From contig NZ_JXJW01000012.1 in NCBI RefSeq assembly GCF_002441695.1, positions 1 to 64,000 on the forward strand: a DNA stretch of 64,000 bases. Direction: 5' to 3'. The notes under the pieces were generated by a model. That model searched no databases. It saw only the letters and a program-made list of their open reading frames with translations, and was not told the origin of the DNA. Shown one piece after another: positions 18,633 through 27,696 of this stretch. Within the stretch, counting starts at the first letter, position 1. Every line of letters begins with the position of its first letter. The DNA is from Pseudolactococcus piscium (GTDB lineage: Bacteria; Bacillota; Bacilli; Lactobacillales; Streptococcaceae). The translations under genes and the position numbers were made by a program.

Positions 18633-18674
18633 TAGCAGCTTACAACAAGCCGATGTTGGAAGCTGCTATTTGCT
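18633..18674 (+). terminator. Terminator-like hairpin after the DJ-1 gene
   Basis: Nine-bp stem TAGCAGCTT (18633-18641) / AAGCTGCTA (18660-18668) followed by a weak T-run. It overlaps the last codon of the convergent gene. Confidence 0.55.
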
Positions 18675-19202
18675 TTTATCTGCTTTGAGTTGTCTCTTTA
18701 TTTTTTTACTTGCCCAATCATAATGACTGGATAAGGATGATACAAAATAACTCCCTAAGGACGTCGTCCCTGTCCAAGCAAAATACTGCTTGGTAAAGAG
18801 AGCTTCATTTGACAAAGCGTCAACTAATGTCATCATTTCCTGATGACTGTTGGCCAATAATGCTTCTGCGCTTGCTAGCGTAGTTTCCTGATGTTGCGCT
18901 ATAAAAGTTTGATTTAACTTGCCATAAGTTCGCCAGTTATAAGGGGCTGGAAAGAATGGCTGAACTTGTCCTGCTTGATTTGCCCTAACCCAGGTTAATA
19001 CCAACTGATGCCATTCATATAAATGGATCAGTACATCTCTTACATTTTTATCTCGCTGCCAATGGACCTCTGTCATCTTGTCAGTTATGACAAAGGAAAA
19101 GTCGACTTCTGGATCTGCTAACTGGTGGCACAAGGCCATCATCTGCTCATAACTCGTCCTACTCGCTGTGAGTAAATCTGCTTTAATCGTTGGTCTGCTC
19201 AT
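18666..19202 (-). CDS. ClbS/DfsB family four-helix bundle protein
   Basis: 178 residues matching by eye the DfsB/ClbS family (DUF1706), a DinB-like four-helix bundle. The family includes ClbS, the colibactin self-resistance hydrolase that opens a cyclopropane warhead; most members are uncharacterised. Visible family features are KADLLTASRTSYEQM, the RDVLIHLYEWHQLVLTWV helix and WRTYGKLNQTFIAQHQ. It is the last gene of an operon with a GyrI-like protein and a YafY regulator, overlapping the regulator by 20 bases. A role in detoxifying a DNA-damaging compound is only suggested by the family and neighbours. Confidence 0.82.
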   Translation of the reverse strand: MSRPTIKADLLTASRTSYEQMMALCHQLADPEVDFSFVITDKMTEVHWQRDKNVRDVLIHLYEWHQLVLTWVRANQAGQVQPFFPAPYNWRTYGKLNQTFIAQHQETTLASAEALLANSHQEMMTLVDALSNEALFTKQYFAWTGTTSLGSYFVSSLSSHYDWASKKIKRQLKADKSK

Positions 19203-20100
19203 GATATAACTGCCTCATACTTTCTACTGTTTCTACTAGCTCTTTTTTTAAGCTTGTAGGTGATAGCACCTTAGCTGCCTCTCCTAGGGATAATATATAG
19301 TTAATGAGCCACTTGCCCCTAGGAAATTCGCCATCAACTAGCAAATGACCACTTGCTAATTTGCTAATCGAGTCAAGTGGAAAATCATCATAAACTCGGT
19401 AGCCGACTCCTGCTGCTACCTCCATGACCAAATGAACTGTTTCTATCTCACGTGGGTCAACAAAAGGCCGTGTTGTCGTTACCATCTCTCGCCTAGTAAA
19501 CTGCTGTGAGCTGATGATTAAACTTGTCATTCGGCTTAGCTTAAATAGTCTAAAATCAGATCTTGTTAAGCAATAGCCTTTAAGATACCAATTCATACTC
19601 TTAAAGACAAGTTGCAGCGGTTCCACTTCTCTAGTCGATAGATCACCCTTACTATTAAAATAGTTAAACCTGACGCTTTTAGTGTCAAAAATAGCGTGCT
19701 TCAAAAGATCGAAACACTGGTCACTTGTCTCATACCAGGTGCTTAAGTCGATCGCTAACCAGGGTTCACTGATTTTACCAAAAAACGCTGATAACTTTTG
19801 TAAGACATCGACATTTCTTGTCTCTATATTAACTGCAGCCATTGTCTCAAGTGCCTGTAAGACGGTCTCTCTCTCTTTTTGATCCAGTAGCACTTTATTC
19901 AGTACAAAATCAGATAAGAGACCAACACCGCCACCAGCTCCCTTTTGCGTATAAATAGGAATCCCAGCCTGACTGAGCCGATCAATATCCCGATAAATCG
20001 TTCGGATGGACACCTCACATCTCGCGCTCAAGGCCTTAGCGGTTATCCGCTCTTGGTTTAACAGTATATAAATAATATCAAATAGTCGATTTGTCTGCAT
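19183..20100 (-). CDS. YafY-type (HTH_11 + WYL domain) transcriptional regulator
   Basis: 305 residues. The N-terminal winged helix is TNRLFDIIYILLNQERITAKALSARCEVSIRTIYRDIDRLS; the WYL-type ligand-sensing domain follows, with the core SMNWYLKGYCLTRSDFRLFKLSRM, and a C-terminal extension. This is a common regulator of small-molecule or DNA-damage response genes. AAGGAG precedes the ATG. It overlaps the GyrI-like gene (23 bases) and the DfsB gene (20 bases), so it probably regulates its own operon. Confidence 0.9.
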   Translation of the reverse strand: MQTNRLFDIIYILLNQERITAKALSARCEVSIRTIYRDIDRLSQAGIPIYTQKGAGGGVGLLSDFVLNKVLLDQKERETVLQALETMAAVNIETRNVDVLQKLSAFFGKISEPWLAIDLSTWYETSDQCFDLLKHAIFDTKSVRFNYFNSKGDLSTREVEPLQLVFKSMNWYLKGYCLTRSDFRLFKLSRMTSLIISSQQFTRREMVTTTRPFVDPREIETVHLVMEVAAGVGYRVYDDFPLDSISKLASGHLLVDGEFPRGKWLINYILSLGEAAKVLSPTSLKKELVETVESMRQLYHEQTND

Positions 20101-20566
20101 CCGCTAACTCACTCCTTAAACTGATGTAAATATGGACCTCAGCTTGCTTACCATCGGCCACCTGATAGGCTTCAAAATCTGCGGCAAATAAGCGAGGTAG
20201 GGGCATCTGCCAAATAGCCGTCCAAGCATCTGCGACTTTTGAAACGAGTTGATCTTGACTTGCTTTGACAACAAATTTAGCATACTTACCGCCCTTGATC
20301 ACCCGCGTTTCAAAGCGACTACCTGGCTCAGTCACTTGGCATGCCACCATCACCGTATAGTCGCCTTTTTCATCAGATGCATAATCCGTGTAAATACCTA
20401 GTGCAACATGGTCTACCCGATGCGCAATTTTGTCAACATGACCATCACTATAGAAGCGCTGCCATAACTGAGCAATCTTTTCACCCATATCCGGCGCAGC
20501 ATTATTGGTCCGATCCGTAATTCCCACAACTAATTTATCTGCTAGTGTCACAAGTTCATAGGTCAT
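20078..20566 (-). CDS. GyrI-like (effector-binding domain) protein
   Basis: 162 residues resembling stand-alone GyrI/SbmC or AraC-effector-binding domain proteins: an N-terminal strand TYELVTLADKLVVGITDRTNN, a central VALGIYTDY and DYTVMVACQV, then FVVKASQDQLVSKVADAWTAIW and an ending EVHIYISLR. The family binds small molecules or toxins; some members protect DNA gyrase. The start at 20566 is preferred because AAAGGTG lies six bases upstream of that ATG. It is the first gene of the GyrI-YafY-DfsB operon behind an extended -10 promoter. Confidence 0.82.
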   Translation of the reverse strand: MTYELVTLADKLVVGITDRTNNAAPDMGEKIAQLWQRFYSDGHVDKIAHRVDHVALGIYTDYASDEKGDYTVMVACQVTEPGSRFETRVIKGGKYAKFVVKASQDQLVSKVADAWTAIWQMPLPRLFAADFEAYQVADGKQAEVHIYISLRSELADADKSTI

Positions 20567-20589
20567 TTTAATCACCTTTTATCCTTTTC

Positions 20590-20598
20590 ATTATACCA
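20590..20598 (-). promoter_or_regulatory. Extended -10 promoter of the GyrI-YafY-DfsB operon
   Basis: TGGTATAAT on the minus strand, with the predicted start near 20583, about 17 bases before the ATG. The -35 is weak. The rest of the gap up to 20855 is A+T-rich and shows no convincing second promoter. Confidence 0.6.
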
Positions 20599-20855
20599 TT
20601 ATCATAACAGAGGTAAGCTGACAAGATCTGTCAGGTATATAAAAAGAAACATAGACCTTTAGTTTCAGTTATAAGAACAAAACCCCATCCGCTAGCCATA
20701 CTTAGTTTTGACAAGACATAAAAATAGCCATGTGATTGGTATATCCCTAGTTATTGTTTTACTTTTTCAAAAGATAGTGCTTAAATAATAAACATAAAAG
20801 AAGGATGCGATATGAACAGTTAAGACTAGATCTTACGAGAATGGGGACGCTTAAA

Positions 20856-21203
20856 ATGGTGAATGCTTTAGAAAAAGGGATCGTTATGGAGTTATATCAT
20901 ATTTTAGAAAAACGTGATCATAAGTCTATACAAATTTTAGATATTTTGGATGTTTTATTACAAGTTGATAAACGACTAGATAACGAAAAACATCCAGAGA
21001 GATTAATCAATAAATTAACGCAATATATTCGGATTACTGCTTCTACAGGGAAAATTAAATTTGATTCTGAAGCAGAAAAACTAACCATTCAGTTAAGTGT
21101 TATTGGGCAAAAAGCTGGCCTAAACGGGTCATACATGGCGGACTTTTCTGATAAATCACAGTTCTATAAATTTGGCCAACAAGTGCCATGTCATAATAAC
21201 TAG
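20856..21203 (+). CDS. EntA-type (class IIa) bacteriocin immunity protein
   Basis: About 115 residues. From IVMELYHIL onward it parallels the enterocin A immunity protein as I recall it: a helical bundle, then LINKLTQYIRITASTGKIKF and the ending GLNGSYMADFSDKSQF, the hallmark of the EntA immunity group. Such cytosolic proteins shield the mannose-PTS receptor from pediocin-like bacteriocins. The frame opens at 20805, but that ATG touches its SD-like bases; the ATG at 20856 has GGGGA eight bases upstream and gives the family's usual N-terminal length. A start at 20886, with AAGGGA, is also possible. No bacteriocin or transporter gene lies next to it, so it is an orphan. Confidence 0.82.
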   Translation: MVNALEKGIVMELYHILEKRDHKSIQILDILDVLLQVDKRLDNEKHPERLINKLTQYIRITASTGKIKFDSEAEKLTIQLSVIGQKAGLNGSYMADFSDKSQFYKFGQQVPCHNN

Positions 21204-21238
21204 ATTAATCCCCCAAAAATACTTTCAAACAACAGATA

Positions 21239-21269
21239 AACCTCACTCAGAAAATGGGTGAGGTTTTTT
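21239..21269 (+). terminator. Intrinsic terminator after the immunity gene
   Basis: Stem AACCTCAC (21239-21246) / GTGAGGTT (21258-21265) followed by a T-run. Confidence 0.85.
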
Positions 21270-21277
21270 GCGATCTG

Positions 21278-21304
21278 ACTAAACAGATGACGTTTAGTTT
21301 TTTT
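21278..21304 (+). terminator. Second, tandem intrinsic terminator
   Basis: Stem ACTAAAC (21278-21284) / GTTTAGT (21292-21298) and a run of seven T, directly after the first terminator and reaching into the end of the convergent gene. Confidence 0.7.
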
Positions 21305-21866
21305 AGTTACCTTGTAAAATCGTCACCTTAGGCCATTTCTCTTGCCAATTTTTCTTGGCAAGACGCGCTTGATAAATGCTTAGCTTCTCTGGACTCTCTA
21401 AAAAATAAGGGGTTGGTCTGACGATAAAGGCAAGAATATCAGATAAGCCGTAAGGCGTAAATAGCGTAATCTCACCATCGGCTGATCCTTTTATACCAAT
21501 CGCTGTACATCTTTCGGGAAACCTTGTGATGGCATCACAAGCGCTGAGATAAGGCTGTGTATTAGGATTATGCAAGTGCATGTGTGCTTGATTTTTCAGT
21601 TCCCAGTCATAAGTCGGATAGGCAGCTTGCAGGGATGCTTCAATGTCTCTAGTTTGCTCGTAAGATATCAGCTTGTCAAAAAACACGACATCAACATCCG
21701 TTTGCTGATCAAAAAGTGGCAAACCTGATAGATAATTCCAAATCAAGTTTCGAATCGTGCCGGCAGCTAACCAAGCATCAGCCAATCCTAAGCGGTTAAT
21801 GATGTTTAAGATAGCAATGATTTCAGGCGTATCATGTAAGAGGGCTTTTAATTCGGCTTCCGTCAT
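21303..21866 (-). CDS. Nucleotidyltransferase-like protein (DUF925/NTP_transf_6)
   Basis: 187 residues. The nucleotidyltransferase core is visible as AWLAAGTIRNLIWNYL, followed by the catalytic acidic pair in QQTDVDVVFFDK; a later LFTPYGLSDILAFIVRPTPYF belongs to the same family. These proteins resemble the head domain of tRNA nucleotidyltransferases, but their substrates are unknown. AGGAG precedes the ATG. It is monocistronic between terminators on both sides. Confidence 0.85.
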   Translation of the reverse strand: MTEAELKALLHDTPEIIAILNIINRLGLADAWLAAGTIRNLIWNYLSGLPLFDQQTDVDVVFFDKLISYEQTRDIEASLQAAYPTYDWELKNQAHMHLHNPNTQPYLSACDAITRFPERCTAIGIKGSADGEITLFTPYGLSDILAFIVRPTPYFLESPEKLSIYQARLAKKNWQEKWPKVTILQGN

Positions 21867-21956
21867 TTTTTCTTCTCCTCATATCTGATTTAAGCTAATT
21901 TCTGTTCTTTCTCAAACTATCTCATCTTTAGTATAGTGCCTAAAAGCATGTCAGTC

Positions 21957-21987
21957 AACAAAAAAACTAGACTCAGCTAGTTTTTTT
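21957..21987. terminator. Bidirectional terminator
   Basis: Arms AAAAAACTAG (21961-21970) and CTAGTTTTTT (21977-21986). It ends the minus-strand MetE-like gene at 21994. Confidence 0.75.
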
Positions 21988-21993
21988 CATTAG

Positions 21994-23169
21994 TTATTCT
22001 CCAAAGAAGGCTAACGCAAGTGCTTGACCTTGGTCAATTTTTGCCCATTGTTGGCTTTCTGATAGCTCATTGCCACTATCACAAGATGCAAACCCACATT
22101 GATGAGACAAGTAGAGACGTTCTTTAGGGATAATTTGGCTAGCTTGTTCAAGTAAGGCAATCACGCGCGCCTCGTCGTCTAACGTTGCTGTCTTACTTGA
22201 TAAAAATCCTAGCACAACTTCTGTCTCAGGTCTGTCTCTAAATACGTCAAGTGCTGAGAGGTTACCTGCACGCTCATCATCCCATTCCAAAAAGAAGCGA
22301 TCGTAATGTTGTTGTTTTAAAAATAGATTTGCTATCGTTTCATATGACCCACCACTCAAGTATCTAGAATCATAGTTACCACGACAATTATGCGTCCAAA
22401 CGGCTAAGCCAAGACTATGACCATAGTCTATCACATCATTATTAAGGTCGATAAAAGTTTGTGCCAAGGCTTCATTTTTTTCTTGATCACTCGCTTCATC
22501 ATTTAAGGTAGAATGTGGATTATCTGCTGAGAATCTTTCCCATAGGCAGTCATCAAACTGGATGATTTTTCCGCCAATGGCAACATACTCTGATAAAAAT
22601 TCCTTATAGGCTGCTGCTAAATCGGCCTTAAAGTCAGATGCATCATGATAGTAGGCTTCTGGGTCTTTTTCTTGCGTCGCTTTTGCCTCTTGTGTAAATG
22701 ACCACTCCCCAAAAATATGAGAAGGAGATGGGATACATAATTTAGTCGTATGATCACCAGCATTAGCCAAAATTTCTTTGTATATCTCAATAAAATGATG
22801 ATTTTTGCCACTTAATTTTTCAGTAAAGGTCAAGCCGATGTCACGACGTGTTTCATAGTCTTGCGCTGCATCCGTATCTCTAAAGAGATAGCCCTGCGTT
22901 GCTAGGAAACGACGAACACCTTTGAGTCCCCAGACAAAGTCCAGGTGCCAAAGGGACTTAGAAAACTCACCATCTGAAACAATCGAGATATGATGGTCAA
23001 TTTGCTTTTTAATGACCTCCTGAATAGCTTGTGTTTCAGTCGCTTGATAGCCTTCAAAATCTTCATAAAAGGGATAGGTAATATCATCTCTTACTTGAAT
23101 CTGGTTCTTATAGTCAAGTAAACCTTTTGGTCTCAACAAACTACCTATAATTTGAAATTTTTCACTCAT
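21994..23169 (-). CDS. MetE C-terminal-domain protein (YxjG/YxjH-like methionine synthase family)
   Basis: 391 residues with only the catalytic half of cobalamin-independent methionine synthase. Zn-ligand segments are present in order: WTHNCRGNY (His, Cys), FFLEWDDERAGN (Glu) and SHQCGFASC (Cys). The N-terminal IIGSLLRPKGLL and SDGEFSKSLWHLDFVWGL are typical of the YxjG group. It probably moves a methyl group to homocysteine from a folate or other donor; the donor is uncertain because the N-terminal folate domain of MetE is absent. It carries an upstream dyad like that of metE, which supports a role in methionine supply. GGGG lies upstream of the ATG. Confidence 0.9.
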   Translation of the reverse strand: MSEKFQIIGSLLRPKGLLDYKNQIQVRDDITYPFYEDFEGYQATETQAIQEVIKKQIDHHISIVSDGEFSKSLWHLDFVWGLKGVRRFLATQGYLFRDTDAAQDYETRRDIGLTFTEKLSGKNHHFIEIYKEILANAGDHTTKLCIPSPSHIFGEWSFTQEAKATQEKDPEAYYHDASDFKADLAAAYKEFLSEYVAIGGKIIQFDDCLWERFSADNPHSTLNDEASDQEKNEALAQTFIDLNNDVIDYGHSLGLAVWTHNCRGNYDSRYLSGGSYETIANLFLKQQHYDRFFLEWDDERAGNLSALDVFRDRPETEVVLGFLSSKTATLDDEARVIALLEQASQIIPKERLYLSHQCGFASCDSGNELSESQQWAKIDQGQALALAFFGE

Positions 23170-23250
23170 CTACTTATCCCCTTTTATATGGTATATCTAA
23201 TTAACAGCATGATAAAAATATGTGCTGTTATCAACTTGCTTGATAGGTCT

Positions 23251-23318
23251 ATTATAAGTAAAAATCAGTCTCTTGTATAATACTAAAAATCCCTAGCTAA
23301 CTATAGTCAAAATCTATA
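23251..23318 (-). promoter_or_regulatory. Promoter and LysR-type (MetR-like) box of the MetE-like gene
   Basis: The -10 TATAAT is at 23251-23256 with a weak -35 (TTATAC) 18 bp upstream. The dyad TATAG-N7-CTATA (23302-23318) is centred about 66 bp upstream of the predicted start, the usual place for a LysR-type activator. A further half-site CTATAG is at 23345-23350. The leader also holds a 7-bp hairpin (AACAGCA / TGCTGTT). Confidence 0.6.
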
Positions 23319-23359
23319 ACTAAATCGCTATTTATATCCTTTTGCTATAGATTTAAGCA

Positions 23360-23387
23360 ATATAAAAAACTGCCTAGTGACAGTTTT
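23360..23387 (-). terminator. Intrinsic terminator after the activase-like gene
   Basis: Minus-strand stem AAAACTG / CAGTTTT (arms 23381-23387 and 23366-23372) followed by a U-run, eight bases after the stop codon. Confidence 0.85.
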
Positions 23388-23394
23388 CTATAGG

Positions 23395-26300
23395 TTAGAC
23401 ATGCATTTCCATATCTTTTTTCAATTGTTTCTTAGCTGTTGCCATCATCAAGCGAATTCTATTGAGCTGATTGACAACCGATACGGATGGATCATAATCA
23501 ATCGGTGCAATATTTGCTCTAGGATATTGACGGCGTAATTCCTTGGTCATCCCTTTACCTACGATATGATTGGGTAGGCAACCAAAGGGTTGGAGACAGA
23601 CGATATTATCCACACCATCCTGTAATAACTCAATCATCTCACCTGTCAAGAACCAGCCTTCACCCGTATGATTACCGATCGAGATGATTTTCTCAGTATC
23701 TGCTGCTAAGGCATCTATGGAATGAAGCCCATCAAAACGTTTGGAAGCTTTGAGTGCCTTATTCATAGGTTTTTCCATCATCTGAATGATATTGATAAAG
23801 GCACGCGCAAAGTATTTGGCTTTTTTACCCATGCCAAGGTTATCTGATTTCCAGATTTGGTTGTATAATGAGTAGTTCATAAAGCCGATGATATCTGGTA
23901 CCACGGCTTCTGCACCTTCAGACTCGATGATGCTGACGATGTCATTATTGGCTGTTTTAGAGTACTTGACCAGGATCTCACCAACAACACCAACGCGAGG
24001 TTTTTTGATATCACGTAGCGGTATCTCATCAAATTCACGGACAATCTGTTTCATGTTACGATTAAATTCAAATATTGACCCTGATTTCATGTTGTGTTTG
24101 GCTTTTTCAAGCCATTTAGCATGCAAGGCATCTATCTGACCCTTACTGATTTCATAAGGTCTTGTCCGATAAACCACGCGCTCAAACAAGTCACCGTATA
24201 ACGCGCCGATCACGACACGAACCATGAGCGGTACAGTCAACTTAAAACCATCTGACTGCTCAGTCCCTTTATTACCCATCGATAGGGAGACAACAGGGAC
24301 TTGTGCAAAGCCAGCATCCTTGAGTGCTTTTCTGAGCAAGGGGATGTAGTTAGTCGCTCTGCAACCACCACCTGTTTGTGTCATCAAAACTGAGGTGTTA
24401 TTGACATCATAGTCACCTGATGCTAGGGCATGTATTAATTGACCAATCGAAATAATTGCTGGGTAGCACGAATCATTATTGACAAACTTAAGCCCTGAGT
24501 TGATGGCTGCCTTATCTTCTGGTAATAGGACCACATTGTAGCCTGATTGTTTGAAGGCTTCATCGATCAAGCCTTCTTGGTGAATAGGCGACAACATGGG
24601 CATGAGTAAGGTATGCTTTTGTTTCATTTCTTTTGTGAAAAGGGGATGACTTTCGACCATTTCATGATAGTCAGCCTCAGCCATTTCTGCCAGTTGAGGG
24701 CGTTTGTCTCGTTCGTTTACCGCCGCTTTAAGTGACCGCAAGCGAATCCGAATCGCCCCCATATTTGACCCTTCGTCTATTTTTAAGACAGTATAAAGTT
24801 TGTGATGGGCTTGCATAATTTCTTCGACTTGGTCGGTTGTGACCGCATCCAGACCACAGCCAAAGCTGTTGAGCTGAACGAGTTCGAGATTTTTATTTTT
24901 AGCAACGACACGTGCAGCACCATACAAGCGTGAATGATAGACCCACTGGTTCACCACACGTAAGCCACCCACTTCTGATAAATGGGCAATGGCATCCTCA
25001 GTCAAGACATGAAAGCCTTCTTGGGTGATGATATTTGCGATACCATGATTGATTTCAGGATCCAAATGATAGGGTCTGCCAGACAAGACGATGGCTTTTT
25101 CATGATTTAAGTTGATCTGCATCATCAGGTCTTCTGCCTGCTCTCGAATGTCTTGCTTGAAAGCATCCATCTCTTCAAAGCCGTGTTTGACTGCAGCTGA
25201 AACCTCTGCTTTTGTGATCTCAAAATCTGACAAAGCTTGGTAGAGGTTGTTGGTCATATTGTCTGGATCAGCTAAGTTGATGAAAGGATGAATATAGCCA
25301 ACTTGACCATTTCTGATTTCATCGATATTATTTTTAATGACCTCAGGGTAAGACTGGACGATTGGGCAGTTATAATGGTTTTGGGCACTAGCATCTTCTT
25401 GACGTTCATACAAGACAGACGGATAGAAAATCGTTGGGACATCTTTTTCTATCAAGCTCATGATGTGACCATGACTCAGTTTGGCAGGGTAGCAAACGGT
25501 ATCAGATGGAATCGTCTCAATCCCTTTTTCATAGAGTGCCTTATCTGATTTTGGCGATAAGACAACTCTAAACCCTAAATCAGTTAGCAGCGTATGCCAG
25601 AGTGGGTAGTTTTCATACATATTCAAGACACGTGGAATACCAATCTCCCCATGCATCGCTTTTTTCTTACTCAACGATTTAAACTTAAAAAGTTTTTTAT
25701 ATTTATAGTCAACGAGGTTAACTTTTTTATCGCGTTTATCTACTTTAATCTGCATGGCCTTTTCTGCACCACGCTCACAGCGATTACCAGAGACAAATTT
25801 AGAGCCATCATTAAAAACGGTCAAGGTCATCTTACACATGTTTTCACAGAGACCACAGGTCGTAAATTCTTTTGTTGTCTTAAAAGCTTGCAGTGATGCC
25901 AAATCAAGAATCGTAGAGAGACCTGTGTCGTCTGACCCATTTTCCATGGCAATTAGGGCACAGCCGTATGCCCCCATGAGTCCTGCTATAGAGGGACGCA
26001 CCACTTGACGACCGGATATCTTTTCAAAGGCACGTAAAACAGCTTCATTATAGAAAGTCCCACCTTGAACGACGATTTTGTCTCCCAAATCTTCTGGACG
26101 TTTGACCTTAATCACTTTATAAAGGGCATTTTTGATAACAGAATACGACAAACCAGCAGAAATGTCACCAACAGTCGCCCCCTCTTTTTGAACCTGTTTG
26201 ACTTTCGAGTTCATAAAGACCGTACATTTTGAGCCGAGATCAACTGGATGTTTGGTCAACAAAGCTGCTTGGGCAAACTCTTTAACGTCATATTTCAATG

Positions 26301-27666
26301 ACTTGGCGAAGGTTTCGATAAAAGAGCCACAACCAGAACTACAGGCTTCATTTAGCTGAATGCTTGATAAGGCCCCATCCCGAATCTTCATCGCCTTCAT
26401 ATCTTGCCCACCGATGTCGATGATAAAGTCGACACCAGGTTGGAAAAAGTCAGCTGCTTTGTAGTGGGCCATGGTTTCAACTTCACCGATGTCGACTTTT
26501 ATCGCAGCTTTGATCAGCTGTTCCCCATATCCTGTGACAGCTGATTTGGCAATATAAACATCATCGGGCATTTCGTTGTACAGCCTTGTCATGACGGTCA
26601 ATACTGATTCAAGTGGATCACCATTATTTGACCCATAATGCTCAAATAATAGATTGCCTTCGTCATCGATCAAGACAAGTTTTGTCGTGGTCGATCCAGC
26701 ATCAATCCCAAGATAGGCTGCACCACGATGCTCAGAAAGTAATTTATGCGCAGCTGATGCTTTGGCATGTCTGGCTCTAAAGGCTGCTAAATCTGCTTCA
26801 CTCTCAAACAAGACATCCATCGTATCTTGCGGGACTAAGTTTTCAGAGTTGTCATTTTCTAATTGATAAATGATTTGTGACGCAGAAAATTCAGTAGCAT
26901 TTTCTTCGTCTAGTGCAGCACCCATGGCGACAAAAAGTTGTGGATGTTCAGGAAATACAACATTTTCAGGTTTGATATTCAAGGTTTCGATAAACCGTTT
27001 GCGGAGTTCACTCATGAAATAGAGTGGTCCGCCTAAAAAGGCGATATTCCCGGTTATTCTGCGACCCGCGGCCAATCCAGCAACGGTCTGATTGACAACA
27101 GCCTGAAAGATACTTGCGGCGATGTCTTCCTTACGGACCCCTTCATTTAATAGAGGTTGCACATCTGTTTTGGCAAAGACACCACACCGACTGGCGATCG
27201 GATAAAGATTTTGATAGTTTTTAGCAAGCTCATTCACGCCAGCAGCATCTACTTTTAATAGTTCCGCCATTTGGTCGATAAAGGCACCCGTTCCACCAGC
27301 ACAAGACCCGTTCATCCGCTGTTCCATGGCCCCATCAAAGAAGGTCATCTTGGCATCTTCTCCACCTAATTCGATCATCACATCTGTTTGTGGAATAAAT
27401 TTTTCGATCGTTAAAGTAGAGGCGATAACTTCCTGAATGAAGGTTGCCCCGATCACATCAGATAGCCCCATACCACCTGACCCTGTAATCGAAAAAGTGA
27501 AGGGAATATCACCCAGTTCACACATCATCTCTTGGAGCACTTTGATGGTGGCTGTTTTCACATCTGAAAAATGTCGTTCATAACGAGAGAATTTCATCTC
27601 ATAGTTATCATCAAAAACGACCATTTTCACTGTTGTTGAGCCAACATCAATCCCTGCTTTATACAT
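23395..27666 (-). CDS. Giant 2-hydroxyacyl-CoA dehydratase activase-like protein
   Basis: 1423 residues. Two BadF/BadG/HgdC-type ATPase domains lie in tandem: the first opens with YKAGIDVGSTTVKMVVF and has the cysteine motifs GSCAGGTGAF and SRCGVF; the second opens with AYLGIDAGSTTTKLVLI and has CSSGCGSFIE and GSKCTVFMNS. Then come a cysteine cluster (TTCGLCENMCKM), a DUF2229 region and a C-terminal half resembling the dehydratase subunits. The HgdC cysteines hold a bridging [4Fe-4S] cluster used for ATP-driven electron transfer. Its true substrate in lactic acid bacteria is unknown to me, and no separate dehydratase subunit genes are nearby. AGGAAAG precedes the ATG at 27666. Regulation by the divergent TetR protein is likely. 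Confidence 0.9.
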   Translation of the reverse strand: MYKAGIDVGSTTVKMVVFDDNYEMKFSRYERHFSDVKTATIKVLQEMMCELGDIPFTFSITGSGGMGLSDVIGATFIQEVIASTLTIEKFIPQTDVMIELGGEDAKMTFFDGAMEQRMNGSCAGGTGAFIDQMAELLKVDAAGVNELAKNYQNLYPIASRCGVFAKTDVQPLLNEGVRKEDIAASIFQAVVNQTVAGLAAGRRITGNIAFLGGPLYFMSELRKRFIETLNIKPENVVFPEHPQLFVAMGAALDEENATEFSASQIIYQLENDNSENLVPQDTMDVLFESEADLAAFRARHAKASAAHKLLSEHRGAAYLGIDAGSTTTKLVLIDDEGNLLFEHYGSNNGDPLESVLTVMTRLYNEMPDDVYIAKSAVTGYGEQLIKAAIKVDIGEVETMAHYKAADFFQPGVDFIIDIGGQDMKAMKIRDGALSSIQLNEACSSGCGSFIETFAKSLKYDVKEFAQAALLTKHPVDLGSKCTVFMNSKVKQVQKEGATVGDISAGLSYSVIKNALYKVIKVKRPEDLGDKIVVQGGTFYNEAVLRAFEKISGRQVVRPSIAGLMGAYGCALIAMENGSDDTGLSTILDLASLQAFKTTKEFTTCGLCENMCKMTLTVFNDGSKFVSGNRCERGAEKAMQIKVDKRDKKVNLVDYKYKKLFKFKSLSKKKAMHGEIGIPRVLNMYENYPLWHTLLTDLGFRVVLSPKSDKALYEKGIETIPSDTVCYPAKLSHGHIMSLIEKDVPTIFYPSVLYERQEDASAQNHYNCPIVQSYPEVIKNNIDEIRNGQVGYIHPFINLADPDNMTNNLYQALSDFEITKAEVSAAVKHGFEEMDAFKQDIREQAEDLMMQINLNHEKAIVLSGRPYHLDPEINHGIANIITQEGFHVLTEDAIAHLSEVGGLRVVNQWVYHSRLYGAARVVAKNKNLELVQLNSFGCGLDAVTTDQVEEIMQAHHKLYTVLKIDEGSNMGAIRIRLRSLKAAVNERDKRPQLAEMAEADYHEMVESHPLFTKEMKQKHTLLMPMLSPIHQEGLIDEAFKQSGYNVVLLPEDKAAINSGLKFVNNDSCYPAIISIGQLIHALASGDYDVNNTSVLMTQTGGGCRATNYIPLLRKALKDAGFAQVPVVSLSMGNKGTEQSDGFKLTVPLMVRVVIGALYGDLFERVVYRTRPYEISKGQIDALHAKWLEKAKHNMKSGSIFEFNRNMKQIVREFDEIPLRDIKKPRVGVVGEILVKYSKTANNDIVSIIESEGAEAVVPDIIGFMNYSLYNQIWKSDNLGMGKKAKYFARAFINIIQMMEKPMNKALKASKRFDGLHSIDALAADTEKIISIGNHTGEGWFLTGEMIELLQDGVDNIVCLQPFGCLPNHIVGKGMTKELRRQYPRANIAPIDYDPSVSVVNQLNRIRLMMATAKKQLKKDMEMHV

Positions 27667-27696
27667 AAACACTTCTTTCCTAATTTGATACATGCC

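Noticed and set aside
20805..20855. Longer start for the immunity protein
   Set aside because: The ATG at 20805 abuts its SD-like bases, and the added 17 residues have no counterpart in the EntA immunity protein as I recall it.
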